A stretch of DNA of 21,380 bases from Dehalococcoidia bacterium UBA5748 (GTDB lineage Bacteria; Chloroflexota; Dehalococcoidia; Dehalococcoidales; UBA5627), in assembly GCA_002419135.1 (NCBI GenBank), contig DIFM01000025.1:1-21380 (forward strand). Reading direction: 5' to 3'. Each line of letters opens with the position of its first letter. Within the stretch, counting starts at the first letter, position 1. Shown here in pieces: positions 5,979 through 14,007 of the stretch. The notes below the pieces were generated by a model. It worked only from the letters and a program-made list of their open reading frames with translations, searched no databases and was not told where the DNA came from. Position numbers and translations under genes: made by a program.

Positions 5979-8900
5979 TTAAGCTTTCTTAACTACCGCC
6001 AGTTTAACCTCGTAACCGCTTATCTTGTAACTTCCGGAATGCACTCCTTCTTCAGGGACGCCTCGCCTGATTTCATCCGACAGCGTTTCATGCTTTATGT
6101 AATCTTGATAATCTTGCATTACCTCTGCTATATATTCCCCTCCTTCATAATAAGAGGCAATATGATCGGCAATTTCAAATCCGGCTTCTTTCCTCATATT
6201 TTGCAGTCGGTGAACGATTTCGCGTGCCATCCCTTCTTTGAGCAGTTCGGTTGAGATTTCGGGGTTTACAACTACGCTATAGGCAGCATCGCTCTCCACG
6301 ACAAGCCCTTTTTCTTCCAATCCGTTAATATCATCTATAACATCGATATCCTTAACATTGAGTTCATCGATAACCTGTATTTTCACTTTTTCAAGACTTG
6401 CCTTTTCATTGCTGAACGATAATTTAACCTGAACCTTCTCCAGCGGCTGGCGTACCTTTATCTGTGCTCTGCTCCTTGCCGCTCTGCCCAAACTGGATAA
6501 CCTTATTGCCAATTTTGTACTGGCAGATAAATCTTCATCGATTTTGCTGCTATCTGCAACCGGGAAGTCCGCAAGATGAACACTTAAAGGAGCGTTTTCA
6601 TCGACCGACCCGACCAGATTCTGATACATTTCCTCAGCCATAAAAGGCATAAAAGGCGCAATCAGTTTTGTCAGGGTAACCAGGCATTCATACAACGTAG
6701 CATACGCCGATAACTTGTCCGTATCGTTTTCACTTTTCCAAAAGCGCCTGCGGCTGCGGCGTACATACCAGTTCGAAAGGTCATCAACAAAATCCTCCAG
6801 CCTCCTGCCGGCTTCGGTCGGATTATAACTGCCGAGAGCGGTATCCACATCAGCTGTCAGCTTATTTAATTCGGAGATAATCCACAAATCCAGTGTCGAA
6901 GGGGTTGTTTTTCCATTTTCCGAAAGCGGATTGTAATTGTCGATATTGGCGTAGAGAACAAAAAACGAATAGGTATTCCAAAGTGTCAGCATAAACTTGT
7001 GCGTAACTTCCGAAACAAGCTGTTCCGAAAAACGGCGTGCGTTGCCGGGAGGTGTAGCGGTAAACAGATACCAGCGCAATGCATCGGCTCCGTATTTATT
7101 CAGTATCGGCCAGAGCTCTACCACGTTCTTCTTGGTCTTGCTCATTTTCTCGCCCTTGGCATCAAGAATATGCCCAAGACAGATAACGTTTTCATAGCAG
7201 GGTTTATCGAATAGTAGTGTTGATAAAGCGTGCAGGCTGTAGAACCACCCCCTGGTCTGGTCAACCGCTTCACAGATATAATCGGCAGGGAATCTGCCAT
7301 CGGTAAGCAAAGTACTGTTTTCGAACGGATAGTGGTACTGAGCAACCGGCATAGCACCCGAATCGAACCAGCAATCGATAACCTCAGGAACACGCTTCAT
7401 CTTACAACCGCAATCAGTACAATCAAAGGTTAAATCATCGACATAGGGACGATGCAAATCGACAGGTTCCACATAGCCGGAGAATCCCTTTTTACTGCCC
7501 AGTTCCTCAAGACTGCCGATGCATTCCGGTTTATTACAGGACTCACACTGCCATACCGGAAGCGGTGTCCCCCAGTATCTCTCGCGGGAAAAAGCCCAGT
7601 CTACATTATTCTTCAACCAATCGCCGAAACGCCCTTCTTTAATGTGTTCCGGGTACCAGTTTATTATACTGTTATTTTCAATGAGCCTGTTTTTTAGTGC
7701 CGTAGTGCGTATATACCAGCTTTGTTTAACGTAATAAAGTAGCGGAGTGTCGCATCGCCAGCAGAAAGGATAGGTATGACTGATAGTGGTACTGCGAAAA
7801 AGCAAACCCCTCTCGGTCAATTCTTCTACCACCATAGAGTCGGCTTTCTTGACGAATTTGCCGCTAAAGCTGTAGTTTCCGGTAATTTTACCCTGTAAAT
7901 CAACCGGTTGAACAAAATCCATACAGTTTTGCATACCGGTTTCAAAGTCCACCTCACCGAACGCCGGGGCTATATGTACAATACCGCTGCCATCTTCCAT
8001 GGAAACGAAGTCCGTCTCCCAAACACGATATGTCAGGTTTTCATCAGCGGGTTGTAATTCAAGTTCGGAACTGCCGGGATTGGTAAAACGCATTCTATCA
8101 CAACCATAGTGATGAGGATTATATAAAGGCAGGTAGGAAATGCCCACCAAGTCGCTGCCCTTCAGTTTTAACAACAGAGGGTTATCAGCCAGCCCGACCG
8201 AACCAAGTAAGGCTGTAGCCATTATTATATATTCGTCCTCTACTTCCACAACCGCATACTCGGAGGAGGCGGAAACCGCCAGACCGGTATTTCCGGGCAG
8301 TGTCCAGGGAGTGGTAGTCCACGCCATCATAAAAACCGGCTTACCTAAAAGCTTTTCACTTATATTTGCAACGGCATCGGAAGAAACCCGGAACTTGATG
8401 TAGACCGAAGGGTCAACAGTATCCTCTTTGTAGCCGAGCGCTACCTCATGAGAGCTGAGGGAAGTGCCGCAGCGCGGGCAGTGAGCCGCTGTTTTATATC
8501 CTTTATAAACCAGCCCTTTATCCCATAGCTGCTTGATAATCCACCAGCCGCTCTCGATGTAGTTATTATCCATCGTTATGTAGGGATGCTCCATATCGCA
8601 CCAGTAAGCGATACGCTCAGTCATGGCATTCCAGTCTTTTAAGTAGCGGAAAACGCTGTCACGGCATTTGGCATTGAATTTGGCAATGCCGTATGCTTCG
8701 ATATCAGATTTACTGGTAAAACCGAGTTCCTTTTCAACCCCAAGTTCCACCGGCAAACCGTGCGTATCCCAACCCGCTATGCGCGGCGCATAGTAGCCTT
8801 TCATAGTTTTATAACGGGGAATCACATCTTTAAATACCCGCGATAAAACATGGTGAATACCGGGGTTTCCGTTGGCAGTGGGTGGCCCTTCATAAAGTAC

Positions 8901-9023
8901 AAAACGCGGGCAATCGCTGCGCTCTTCTATACTTTTATTGAATATATTCTCTTTACGCCAGAATTCCAGTATATTCTCTTCTTGTTTGGCAAAATCAGCT
9001 TTGCTTTTTACAGGTTGAAACAT
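5979..9023 (-). CDS. ileS: Isoleucyl-tRNA synthetase, IleS2-like
   Basis: A class I synthetase that charges tRNA-Ile and edits valine. It is full length at 1014 aa. The HIGH-type signature reads PGIHHV (residues 54-59), so the usual H-x-G-H is replaced by G-I-H-H (55-58). The KMSKS loop is KMSKT (626-630). WTTTPWTLPGN (about 235-245) marks the CP1 editing domain. Cys pairs CPRC (~183) and CWRC (~421), and the CESC and CTDC clusters around 495-545, suggest metal sites. The C-terminal half carries the WYVRRSRRRFW anticodon-binding start. GIHH and the overall layout fit the eukaryote-like IleS2 type. AGGGAG precedes the ATG. Expression is controlled by the Ile T-box upstream. Confidence 0.96.
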   Translation of the reverse strand: MFQPVKSKADFAKQEENILEFWRKENIFNKSIEERSDCPRFVLYEGPPTANGNPGIHHVLSRVFKDVIPRYKTMKGYYAPRIAGWDTHGLPVELGVEKELGFTSKSDIEAYGIAKFNAKCRDSVFRYLKDWNAMTERIAYWCDMEHPYITMDNNYIESGWWIIKQLWDKGLVYKGYKTAAHCPRCGTSLSSHEVALGYKEDTVDPSVYIKFRVSSDAVANISEKLLGKPVFMMAWTTTPWTLPGNTGLAVSASSEYAVVEVEDEYIIMATALLGSVGLADNPLLLKLKGSDLVGISYLPLYNPHHYGCDRMRFTNPGSSELELQPADENLTYRVWETDFVSMEDGSGIVHIAPAFGEVDFETGMQNCMDFVQPVDLQGKITGNYSFSGKFVKKADSMVVEELTERGLLFRSTTISHTYPFCWRCDTPLLYYVKQSWYIRTTALKNRLIENNSIINWYPEHIKEGRFGDWLKNNVDWAFSRERYWGTPLPVWQCESCNKPECIGSLEELGSKKGFSGYVEPVDLHRPYVDDLTFDCTDCGCKMKRVPEVIDCWFDSGAMPVAQYHYPFENSTLLTDGRFPADYICEAVDQTRGWFYSLHALSTLLFDKPCYENVICLGHILDAKGEKMSKTKKNVVELWPILNKYGADALRWYLFTATPPGNARRFSEQLVSEVTHKFMLTLWNTYSFFVLYANIDNYNPLSENGKTTPSTLDLWIISELNKLTADVDTALGSYNPTEAGRRLEDFVDDLSNWYVRRSRRRFWKSENDTDKLSAYATLYECLVTLTKLIAPFMPFMAEEMYQNLVGSVDENAPLSVHLADFPVADSSKIDEDLSASTKLAIRLSSLGRAARSRAQIKVRQPLEKVQVKLSFSNEKASLEKVKIQVIDELNVKDIDVIDDINGLEEKGLVVESDAAYSVVVNPEISTELLKEGMAREIVHRLQNMRKEAGFEIADHIASYYEGGEYIAEVMQDYQDYIKHETLSDEIRRGVPEEGVHSGSYKISGYEVKLAVVKKA

Positions 9024-9040
9024 ATAAACTCCCTTTCTAA

Positions 9041-9073
9041 TAAAATATCCCGCCCCAAGCTAGGGACGGGATA
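9041..9073 (-). terminator. Regulated intrinsic terminator of the ileS leader
   Basis: On the minus strand TATCCCGTCCC (9073-9063) pairs with GGGGCGGGATA (9056-9046) over 11 bp including one G-U, around a 6-nt loop, and runs into TTTTA. It ends about 18 nt before the ileS start. Confidence 0.88.
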
Positions 9074-9306
9074 AAAATAACCCGCGGTACCACCCCGATT
9101 CCCCCATACTAAACGGAGGCACTCGATGAGGCAAATACAATGCCCCTGTCAGCTATAACGGTCGACAAACCCGTCCAATCCTACCGGGTAAAACACCTTT
9201 CGGTTGGCGGCTCCGGAGTGATTTTCAATAGAACTTACAGCCCTGCTTGCACCATACCAGGTTCGCTTACTGCAGCCCGCTATCTACTCCTCTCCATCAT
9301 CGCTTT
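9041..9306 (-). promoter_or_regulatory. T-box riboswitch leader, Ile (AUC) specifier, controlling ileS
   Basis: The minus strand shows the T-box core CGGGGTGGTACCGCGGG (9097-9081), followed by the intrinsic terminator. The specifier loop reads GAAAATCAC with ATC at 9222-9220, then TCCGGAGCCG, the usual Stem I descending side. The early GGAGTAGATAG (about 9294-9284) fits the lower Stem I loop. ATC is an isoleucine codon and the downstream gene is ileS, so the assignment is self-consistent. Uncharged tRNA-Ile should promote read-through. Confidence 0.95.
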
Positions 9307-9312
9307 TTCAAT

Positions 9313-9341
9313 AAACTACCACAACATATTTATTTTATCAA
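9313..9341 (-). promoter_or_regulatory. Probable promoter of the ileS T-box leader
   Basis: The minus strand has TTGATA (9341-9336), a 17-nt spacer and TAGTTT (9318-9313), a moderate -10. The predicted start near 9306 coincides with the 5' edge of the T-box fold. No clear terminator separates it from jag, so some read-through from the upstream operon is possible. Confidence 0.45.
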
Positions 9342-9380
9342 GATTGTTAGTATATCAGAATACAATCTTTGAAATAATTT

Positions 9381-10046
9381 CTAATATTTAGGTATAATAG
9401 ACACTTTACGGTCCTCGCCATAGCCGACACTCTCGGTTTTTACTCCGGGATGGTTGCTCAAGGCAAGGTGAATAATGCGTCTTTCGTAAGCAGGCATCGG
9501 CTCCAATGTAAAGGATTTGCCGCTGTTTTCCACTTGTTCGGCAACACGCTCGGCCAGTTCTTTCAACACCTGTTGGCGTTTTTGCTTATACCCGTTAACA
9601 TCGATTACAACTGACGGCAGCGAATCTTGAATACGATTGGCGGCAATAATTTTTACAATATACTGCAGGCACGATAATGTTTGCCCGCGCCTTCCGATTA
9701 AAATACCCAGCTCATCGCCTTCAATGTTATATACAGATGTAGACGCTTCGCCGCTTTCATCCGATGAGGAGTCCCCCTCCAGGTAGTACACAGATGCCTC
9801 TACATCCATTTTTTCAAGAATATTCTCCAAAGTATCTTTAATGATATCCATAGCATCCTCTTCCAAGTTTAAGCAGTTACCGGCTACTACTCTGACTTTG
9901 GCTTCTTCCGTCCCTATTCCAAAAACCCCCCGGCTACCTTCGCTTAGAACGTTTATTTCTACTTCCTCTCGGCTTCTGTTTAGCTCTGTCAAAGCTAGTT
10001 TTACGGCCTCCTCCACCGTCCTGGCGCTCTTCTCTACCACTCGCAT
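9381..10046 (-). CDS. jag: Jag/KhpB RNA-binding protein (Jag-N, KH, R3H)
   Basis: An RNA-binding protein of the SpoIIIJ-associated family, linked to control of cell elongation and envelope synthesis. Domains in order: Jag-N (about 1-50, with SARTVEEAVKLAL and EGSRGVFGIG), KH (about 95-150, GxxG loop IGRRGQTL) and R3H (about 160-221, YERRIIHLAL). The 221 aa from this start are normal for the compact form. I chose the ATG at 10046 because AGGAGG lies 6 nt before it. A TTG 18 nt further upstream would place that site inside the gene. The start lies 113 bp inside yidC in the +1 frame, so the whole Jag-N domain beginning overlaps the YidC tail. Confidence 0.92.
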   Translation of the reverse strand: MRVVEKSARTVEEAVKLALTELNRSREEVEINVLSEGSRGVFGIGTEEAKVRVVAGNCLNLEEDAMDIIKDTLENILEKMDVEASVYYLEGDSSSDESGEASTSVYNIEGDELGILIGRRGQTLSCLQYIVKIIAANRIQDSLPSVVIDVNGYKQKRQQVLKELAERVAEQVENSGKSFTLEPMPAYERRIIHLALSNHPGVKTESVGYGEDRKVSIIPKY

Positions 10047-10935
10047 CGGTTCCCTCCTCTGCAACCTGGGTATTATCGCTTGTATCCTCTGCCTTCAACG
10101 CCTTAACATCTTCTTTTTTACTGTTTTCGACAGAGGCAATTCTTTCCTTGAGTTTCTTATCTTTACTGTCTCCCTTTTTGGCAGGCAGCAACCCCTTAAA
10201 CATAGCCACATATTTGGGAACATTTAACGAACCCCAGCTCTTGGTAATCATGTATTGTATAACAATTGTTATTATATTTGAAACTATCCAGTAGAGCGCT
10301 AAACCGCTGGGGAAAGTCAGTGAGAAGAAAACAAACATCAGCGGCATCATGACTGTCATCATTTGAGCCTGTGCCTTCTGCTGCGGGTTAGTCGCAGGTG
10401 ATGCTGACATCTTCTGGGTTACCCACATCGATGCGCCGACTAAAAGCGCCAGCAGGAAATCGGGCGTACCCAGATTTAACCATAAAAATTGGCTGTCGAC
10501 CGGCAATGCCTTAAATACAATCGGCCATGAATAAAGATATTCGGAAAGGTTCAGGAAATTACCAGGGGCAACCGCCAGAACACGCATGATCGATTGATAC
10601 AGGGCAATCCAGATAGGCATCTGTATCAACATCGGTAATAGGCAACCGGCTGGGCTAACCCCGGATTCCTTGTAGAGCCTCATCTGCTCCTGCGCCAGTT
10701 TCTGGCTGTCTTTGGCGTGCTTCTTTTGCAGTTCGGCCAGCTTCGGCTGCAGGTCCTGCATCGACTTGGTAGCATTCATTTGCTTGCGTGTCAGCGGGAA
10801 CATCACAGCCCTGATAATGATTGTAAGCACTATGATAGTTAAACCGAAACTGCCGAATAATATATCCGATAAACCGATGAGAATATTAATCATCGGGCCA
10901 AGCGCAATTACATCCCAAATAGCTCCAATATTCAA
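9934..10935 (-). CDS. yidC: YidC/Oxa1-family membrane protein insertase
   Basis: Inserts membrane proteins with or without SecYEG. It is the short Gram-positive/Oxa1 form with no large periplasmic domain. Helices lie near residues 10-45, 95-120, 155-175 and 195-230. The arginine in the first conserved helix (IIIRAVMFPLTRKQM, R42) is the hydrophilic-groove residue, and a charged cytoplasmic hairpin rich in Lys/Gln follows (about 50-90). Unlike many monoderm YidC2 proteins it has no lipobox at the N-terminus. The C-terminal tail, from about 245, is highly charged; its last 37 residues, with GSRNKRSKRR at the end, are encoded in the overlap with jag. Basic tails in Oxa1/YidC2 bind ribosomes. It lies 23 bp after the lipoprotein gene. 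Confidence 0.95.
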   Translation of the reverse strand: MNIGAIWDVIALGPMINILIGLSDILFGSFGLTIIVLTIIIRAVMFPLTRKQMNATKSMQDLQPKLAELQKKHAKDSQKLAQEQMRLYKESGVSPAGCLLPMLIQMPIWIALYQSIMRVLAVAPGNFLNLSEYLYSWPIVFKALPVDSQFLWLNLGTPDFLLALLVGASMWVTQKMSASPATNPQQKAQAQMMTVMMPLMFVFFSLTFPSGLALYWIVSNIITIVIQYMITKSWGSLNVPKYVAMFKGLLPAKKGDSKDKKLKERIASVENSKKEDVKALKAEDTSDNTQVAEEGTDASGREERQDGGGGRKTSFDRAKQKPRGSRNKRSKRR

Positions 10936-10958
10936 ATTAAGCCACCTTGCTTTCTAAG

Positions 10959-12110
10959 TTAACTGACTTCATAGTACCAGACCACAACACCTGAGCCCCC
11001 GTTTATTGCATACAGGTTTTCGGTTTTAATAGTATGAACATAAACAATTCCCTCATCTACATAAAGCGATGATTGAACGGTTAAATCAAGAGATTTCAAT
11101 AAAAATTTGGTATTATTTTCGATATTAATCGAATATATATCACCATGCTGTGTAGCAACGATAACCCGGTCTTCATTCAATACCGGGTCGGATGACATAG
11201 CATTTCCCATGTCCAATGCAGTTATCAACGTTCCGTCAGTAGAATCGATAATATAAACAAATCCATCCATATTGGGGGCATAAATTACTCCGTCCAATAT
11301 TAACGGCGTAGCCCAAAACCAGTTACGGGGAGTATATTCTGCATCGCTGTCAGCATTAAACTCCCAGATTAATTGTCCGCTTTGTGCATCGATTGCATAT
11401 ATACCCCGGTCAAGCGAGCCGATATAAACAACTCCGTTATCATATATCGGCGCAGCCGTAATAGGTCCTTCCGTTTCAAAAGGCCGGTCCCATTTCAAAT
11501 TACCGCTGTTAATATCAATGGCAAAAAGCCTTTTATCATAAGAAGCCACAAATAGAGTATCTCCGTCCATACAGGGAGATGCCCATATGGTATCCTCCGT
11601 ATCGTAGCGCCATTCGACCTCTTGCGTTTCAATATTGAGGGCAGTTACCGTACCGCCCACAGCAGCAAAATATATCAGACCGTTATCGATAATCAATCCG
11701 CCGATTATCCCTTCAACATAGCCTTCAGAGGGATATTTCCACAAGAGATTGCCCGATGCGGTATTGTAAGCAAATATTTTACCGGAATACGAAGCCACAT
11801 ATACTGTATCGCCAGATACGACCGGGTCGGCATATATCACCGATGCCGCAGCACCCATACCGCAACTTAACGGACTTGCCGGAGCGACATCCTTTTCGAT
11901 TTCTCTCTGCCATTTTACGGACCCGTTATCTTTCTGCAAAGCCGTCAGTTTTCCCTGCGACGCCACGTAGATAGTATCGCCATCTACCACAGAACCTGTC
12001 CAGCCATAATTGGTATAGGCAGATGAAGAACAACTGGCAGCCAGCGATGAAATAATCAGAATAACGGTGAGCAAAATTGCTTTAACTATTGTGTTTCTAT
12101 TTTTTTTCAT
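10959..12110 (-). CDS. Eight-repeat PQQ-type beta-propeller lipoprotein
   Basis: From the ATG at 12110 the protein is 383 aa. A Lys/Arg N-terminus and hydrophobic segment end in the lipobox LAASC (Cys27), so it should be an extracytoplasmic lipoprotein. I count eight repeats of the PQQ-like blade pattern (G-x-x-(I/V)Y-V-A-S ... hydrophobic-A-(L/I)-(D/N) ... G-x-(L/V)-x-W), predicting an eight-bladed propeller. The fold resembles BamB, which scaffolds the outer-membrane assembly machine, but a BamB role is doubtful without an outer membrane. It lies 36 bp after yidD and 23 bp before yidC, in the same operon, which suggests a part in membrane-protein biogenesis or quality control. A TTG 12 nt upstream is an alternative start with no better binding site. 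Confidence 0.88.
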   Translation of the reverse strand: MKKNRNTIVKAILLTVILIISSLAASCSSSAYTNYGWTGSVVDGDTIYVASQGKLTALQKDNGSVKWQREIEKDVAPASPLSCGMGAAASVIYADPVVSGDTVYVASYSGKIFAYNTASGNLLWKYPSEGYVEGIIGGLIIDNGLIYFAAVGGTVTALNIETQEVEWRYDTEDTIWASPCMDGDTLFVASYDKRLFAIDINSGNLKWDRPFETEGPITAAPIYDNGVVYIGSLDRGIYAIDAQSGQLIWEFNADSDAEYTPRNWFWATPLILDGVIYAPNMDGFVYIIDSTDGTLITALDMGNAMSSDPVLNEDRVIVATQHGDIYSINIENNTKFLLKSLDLTVQSSLYVDEGIVYVHTIKTENLYAINGGSGVVVWYYEVS

Positions 12111-12146
12111 ATTGGTTCTCAATATCGGTTTCCAATCAGTAAATTA

Positions 12147-12374
12147 TTATGTCCCCCTGTTAATTTCAGGAACAGGGTCATACCCGCCTTCATGCCAGGG
12201 ATGACAGCGTGCAATTCTCTTCATTCCCAGCCACATACCATGAAATACGCCGAATTTAACGATAGCCTCATAAGTGTACTGCGAACACGTGGGAAGGTAG
12301 CGGCAGCTGGATGGTAATACTTTCGATATGGTTAACTGGTATAACCTAATTAACATTAAGGACAGTGTTCTCAT
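12147..12374 (-). CDS. yidD: YidD, membrane-protein insertion efficiency factor
   Basis: A 75-aa member of the YidD (Haemolytic/DUF37) family. The core signatures are RLYQLTISKVLPSSCRYLPT and CSQY (about 10-33), an FGVFHGMWLGMKRIARCHPW block (about 42-61) and the terminal GGYDPVP. The Cys positions C23, C30 and C57 are conserved in the family. It associates with the inner membrane through an amphipathic helix and aids YidC-dependent insertion. The ATG is preceded by CGGAG and overlaps the 3' end of rnpA by 29 bp, an arrangement also seen in other bacteria. Confidence 0.93.
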   Translation of the reverse strand: MRTLSLMLIRLYQLTISKVLPSSCRYLPTCSQYTYEAIVKFGVFHGMWLGMKRIARCHPWHEGGYDPVPEINRGT

Positions 12375-12708
12375 TGTTCTCCGTTATCAAACCGGCCAGA
12401 GATAACAATCTCATAACCGTACATTTTAATTCATAAAAACCTAATTCGGCTATCCCCGGCCGGGTAATAAAGACTATATCATACCCGGGTTTTATTTCAA
12501 TCTGCCTCATTATCTCCCGTAACAAACGCTTGGTTCGATTCCTGACAACGGCTTTTCCTATTCGTTTGCTGACCACAAAACCGTATCTGGAATATTCCAC
12601 ACTGTTTGCGAGTGCCTTCATTACTAAAAACTTACTCCCCCAGGGTTTACCCTTGCGGTGAATCAGCGTATAGTCCGAGGTTCTGGTAATGTACTCCTTA
12701 TTTTTCAT
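12346..12708 (-). CDS. rnpA: Ribonuclease P protein component RnpA
   Basis: The protein subunit of RNase P, which matures tRNA 5' ends together with the RNA subunit; rnpB is not in this window. The family box is YGFVVSKRIGKAVVRNRTKRLLRE (about residues 40-63), including the RNR segment that contacts RNA. From the ATG at 12708 the protein is 120 aa, the usual size. Upstream ATG (12735) and TTG (12792) codons would add unrelated residues. None has a good ribosome binding site, so the start rests on family length and on the N-terminal pattern. It is preceded by rpmH and followed by yidD, the standard order. Confidence 0.9.
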   Translation of the reverse strand: MKNKEYITRTSDYTLIHRKGKPWGSKFLVMKALANSVEYSRYGFVVSKRIGKAVVRNRTKRLLREIMRQIEIKPGYDIVFITRPGIAELGFYELKCTVMRLLSLAGLITENNENTVLNVN

Positions 12709-12801
12709 AATCAGCAATAATTCGGTAAAAACCATATATTTACAAACGCCGCTTTGACGATATAGGAGGGAGATATATGAAGACTGCCGCAAAGGCAGTT
12801 T

Positions 12802-12942
12802 TTAAACAACAGTTAAACGTTTGCGCCCCTTAAGACGTCTCGCCTTTAATACTGCCCTGCCGCCACGAGTGCTCATACGGGCTAAAAAGCCGTGCTCTCT
12901 TTTTCTGGGGATTTTCTTCGGTTGATAGGTTCTCTTCGGCAC
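12802..12942 (-). CDS. rpmH: 50S ribosomal protein L34
   Basis: A 46-aa basic protein starting at GTG, with AAGGAG 6 nt upstream. It reads (M)PKRTYQPKKIPRKREHG near its start and RLKGRKRLTVV at its end, with the L34 hallmark GFLARMSTRGGRAVL in the middle. The gap before rnpA is about 95 bp. Pairing with rnpA is near universal and confirms the identity. Confidence 0.97.
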   Translation of the reverse strand: MPKRTYQPKKIPRKREHGFLARMSTRGGRAVLKARRLKGRKRLTVV

Positions 12943-12987
12943 TGTTAACTCCTTAATAAATGTACATCTATCTCATTAACAATAACA

Positions 12988-13000
12988 CCTCCGACGGAGG
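12988..13000. repeat. Short perfect palindrome upstream of rpmH
   Basis: CCTCCG and CGGAGG flank a single central base, within the 126-bp gap between rpsR and rpmH. As RNA the loop would be very tight and no T-run follows, so it is not a good terminator. A protein-binding site is possible, as is chance. Confidence 0.3.
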
Positions 13001-13068
13001 CCAGTATTGTAAACGGAATAGAATTTTATTTCATACTTATATGAATAACCCGTCTTTTATCGACCGGA

Positions 13069-13512
13069 TTACTCTTTTTCAGAACTTTCGGGTTTCTCCT
13101 GTTCTGCCTGCTCGTTCTCTTCCTGTTTGGGAGCCTCCTGTTTAATCTCAGCTTTTATTTCTTCTTTAACTTCCGGTTTAGCCTGCTCAGCTTTAGGAGA
13201 AGCTATCCTTATGGAAGCCACGTCACCCATTTTGCTGATATGCTCGGGAGCGAACGGCAATAAAGCTATGTGCCTCGCTCTTTTAATAGCTACTGCCAGA
13301 GCACGTTGATGCTTGGCACAAGTACCAGTCCTGCGACGCGGCTCTATTTTTCCGCGGTCCGAAATATAATTGCTCAGCATCGTGTTGTCTTTATAATCAA
13401 TTTCTTTTATTCTTCCGGTGCAGAACGCGCATACCTTACGCCGCGTAGCAAACTTCCCGCCGCTTCTCCATGAACCAGTTCTTTTAGTGTTGGAAACAAT
13501 TCGTTTAGCCAC
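13069..13512 (-). CDS. rpsR: 30S ribosomal protein S18 with a long charged C-terminal tail
   Basis: The S18 core spans about 24-92: RRKVCAFC, IDYKDNTMLSNYISDRGKIEPRR and the terminal RARHIALLPF. C28/C31 and C65/H68 are placed as in zinc-binding (C+) S18 proteins. After the core, about 55 residues rich in Glu, Lys, Gln and Pro follow (PKAEQAKPEVKEE onwards, ending SSEKE); S18 is normally 75-95 aa, so the 147-aa length is unusual. The start is GTG. A GGGG stretch lies about 11 nt upstream, rather far. It is the last gene of rpsF-ssb-rpsR, 44 bp after ssb. Confidence 0.93.
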   Translation of the reverse strand: MAKRIVSNTKRTGSWRSGGKFATRRKVCAFCTGRIKEIDYKDNTMLSNYISDRGKIEPRRRTGTCAKHQRALAVAIKRARHIALLPFAPEHISKMGDVASIRIASPKAEQAKPEVKEEIKAEIKQEAPKQEENEQAEQEKPESSEKE

Positions 13513-13556
13513 TAGTTATCTATCCCCTACCATATAATATTTTTTAAATTATGCCT

Positions 13557-13964
13557 CTAAAACGGTATATCGTCAGGCTCGATTTCAACAGTTTCGGGTT
13601 CTTCAACCTTTTCATCACCAATCGCCGCGGATGATTGCCTATCCAGGAATGTAACTCTGTTGGCAATCACTTCCGTCCTGAAACGCTTCTGGCCGTCCTG
13701 TCCTTCCCAACTGCGGTTATGCAGCCTTCCCTCGACATAAACAAGCCTGCCTTTGGCGAGAAACTGGTTGCACTGTTCAGCCAGTTTATTCCAGGTCACC
13801 ACAGTAAACCAATCGGTTTCCTGCTTACGTTCCCCTTCCGGAGTGGTATAAACCCGGTTGGTAGCAACTCGAAAAGACGTTACGGGATTACCGTTAGGGG
13901 TAAAACGCATTTCCGGATCGCTGCCGACATTACCGATAATCATTACCTTGTTTAAATTCGCCAT
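13557..13964 (-). CDS. ssb: Single-stranded DNA-binding protein
   Basis: A 135-aa SSB with one OB fold: NKVMIIGNVGSDPEMRFTPNG (opening strand), the TDWFTVVTWNKLAE aromatic block and LVYVEGRLHNRSW (all within ~5-85). The acidic tail ends in DDIPF, the motif bound by partner proteins in replication and repair. It is compact, with a short linker. Its place between rpsF and rpsR is the classic bacterial arrangement and supports coupled expression with ribosomal proteins. Confidence 0.97.
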   Translation of the reverse strand: MANLNKVMIIGNVGSDPEMRFTPNGNPVTSFRVATNRVYTTPEGERKQETDWFTVVTWNKLAEQCNQFLAKGRLVYVEGRLHNRSWEGQDGQKRFRTEVIANRVTFLDRQSSAAIGDEKVEEPETVEIEPDDIPF

Positions 13965-14007
13965 CCTACCAGCTCTCCTTTTCTTCGTCTATCTCATATA
14001 TACTTAA

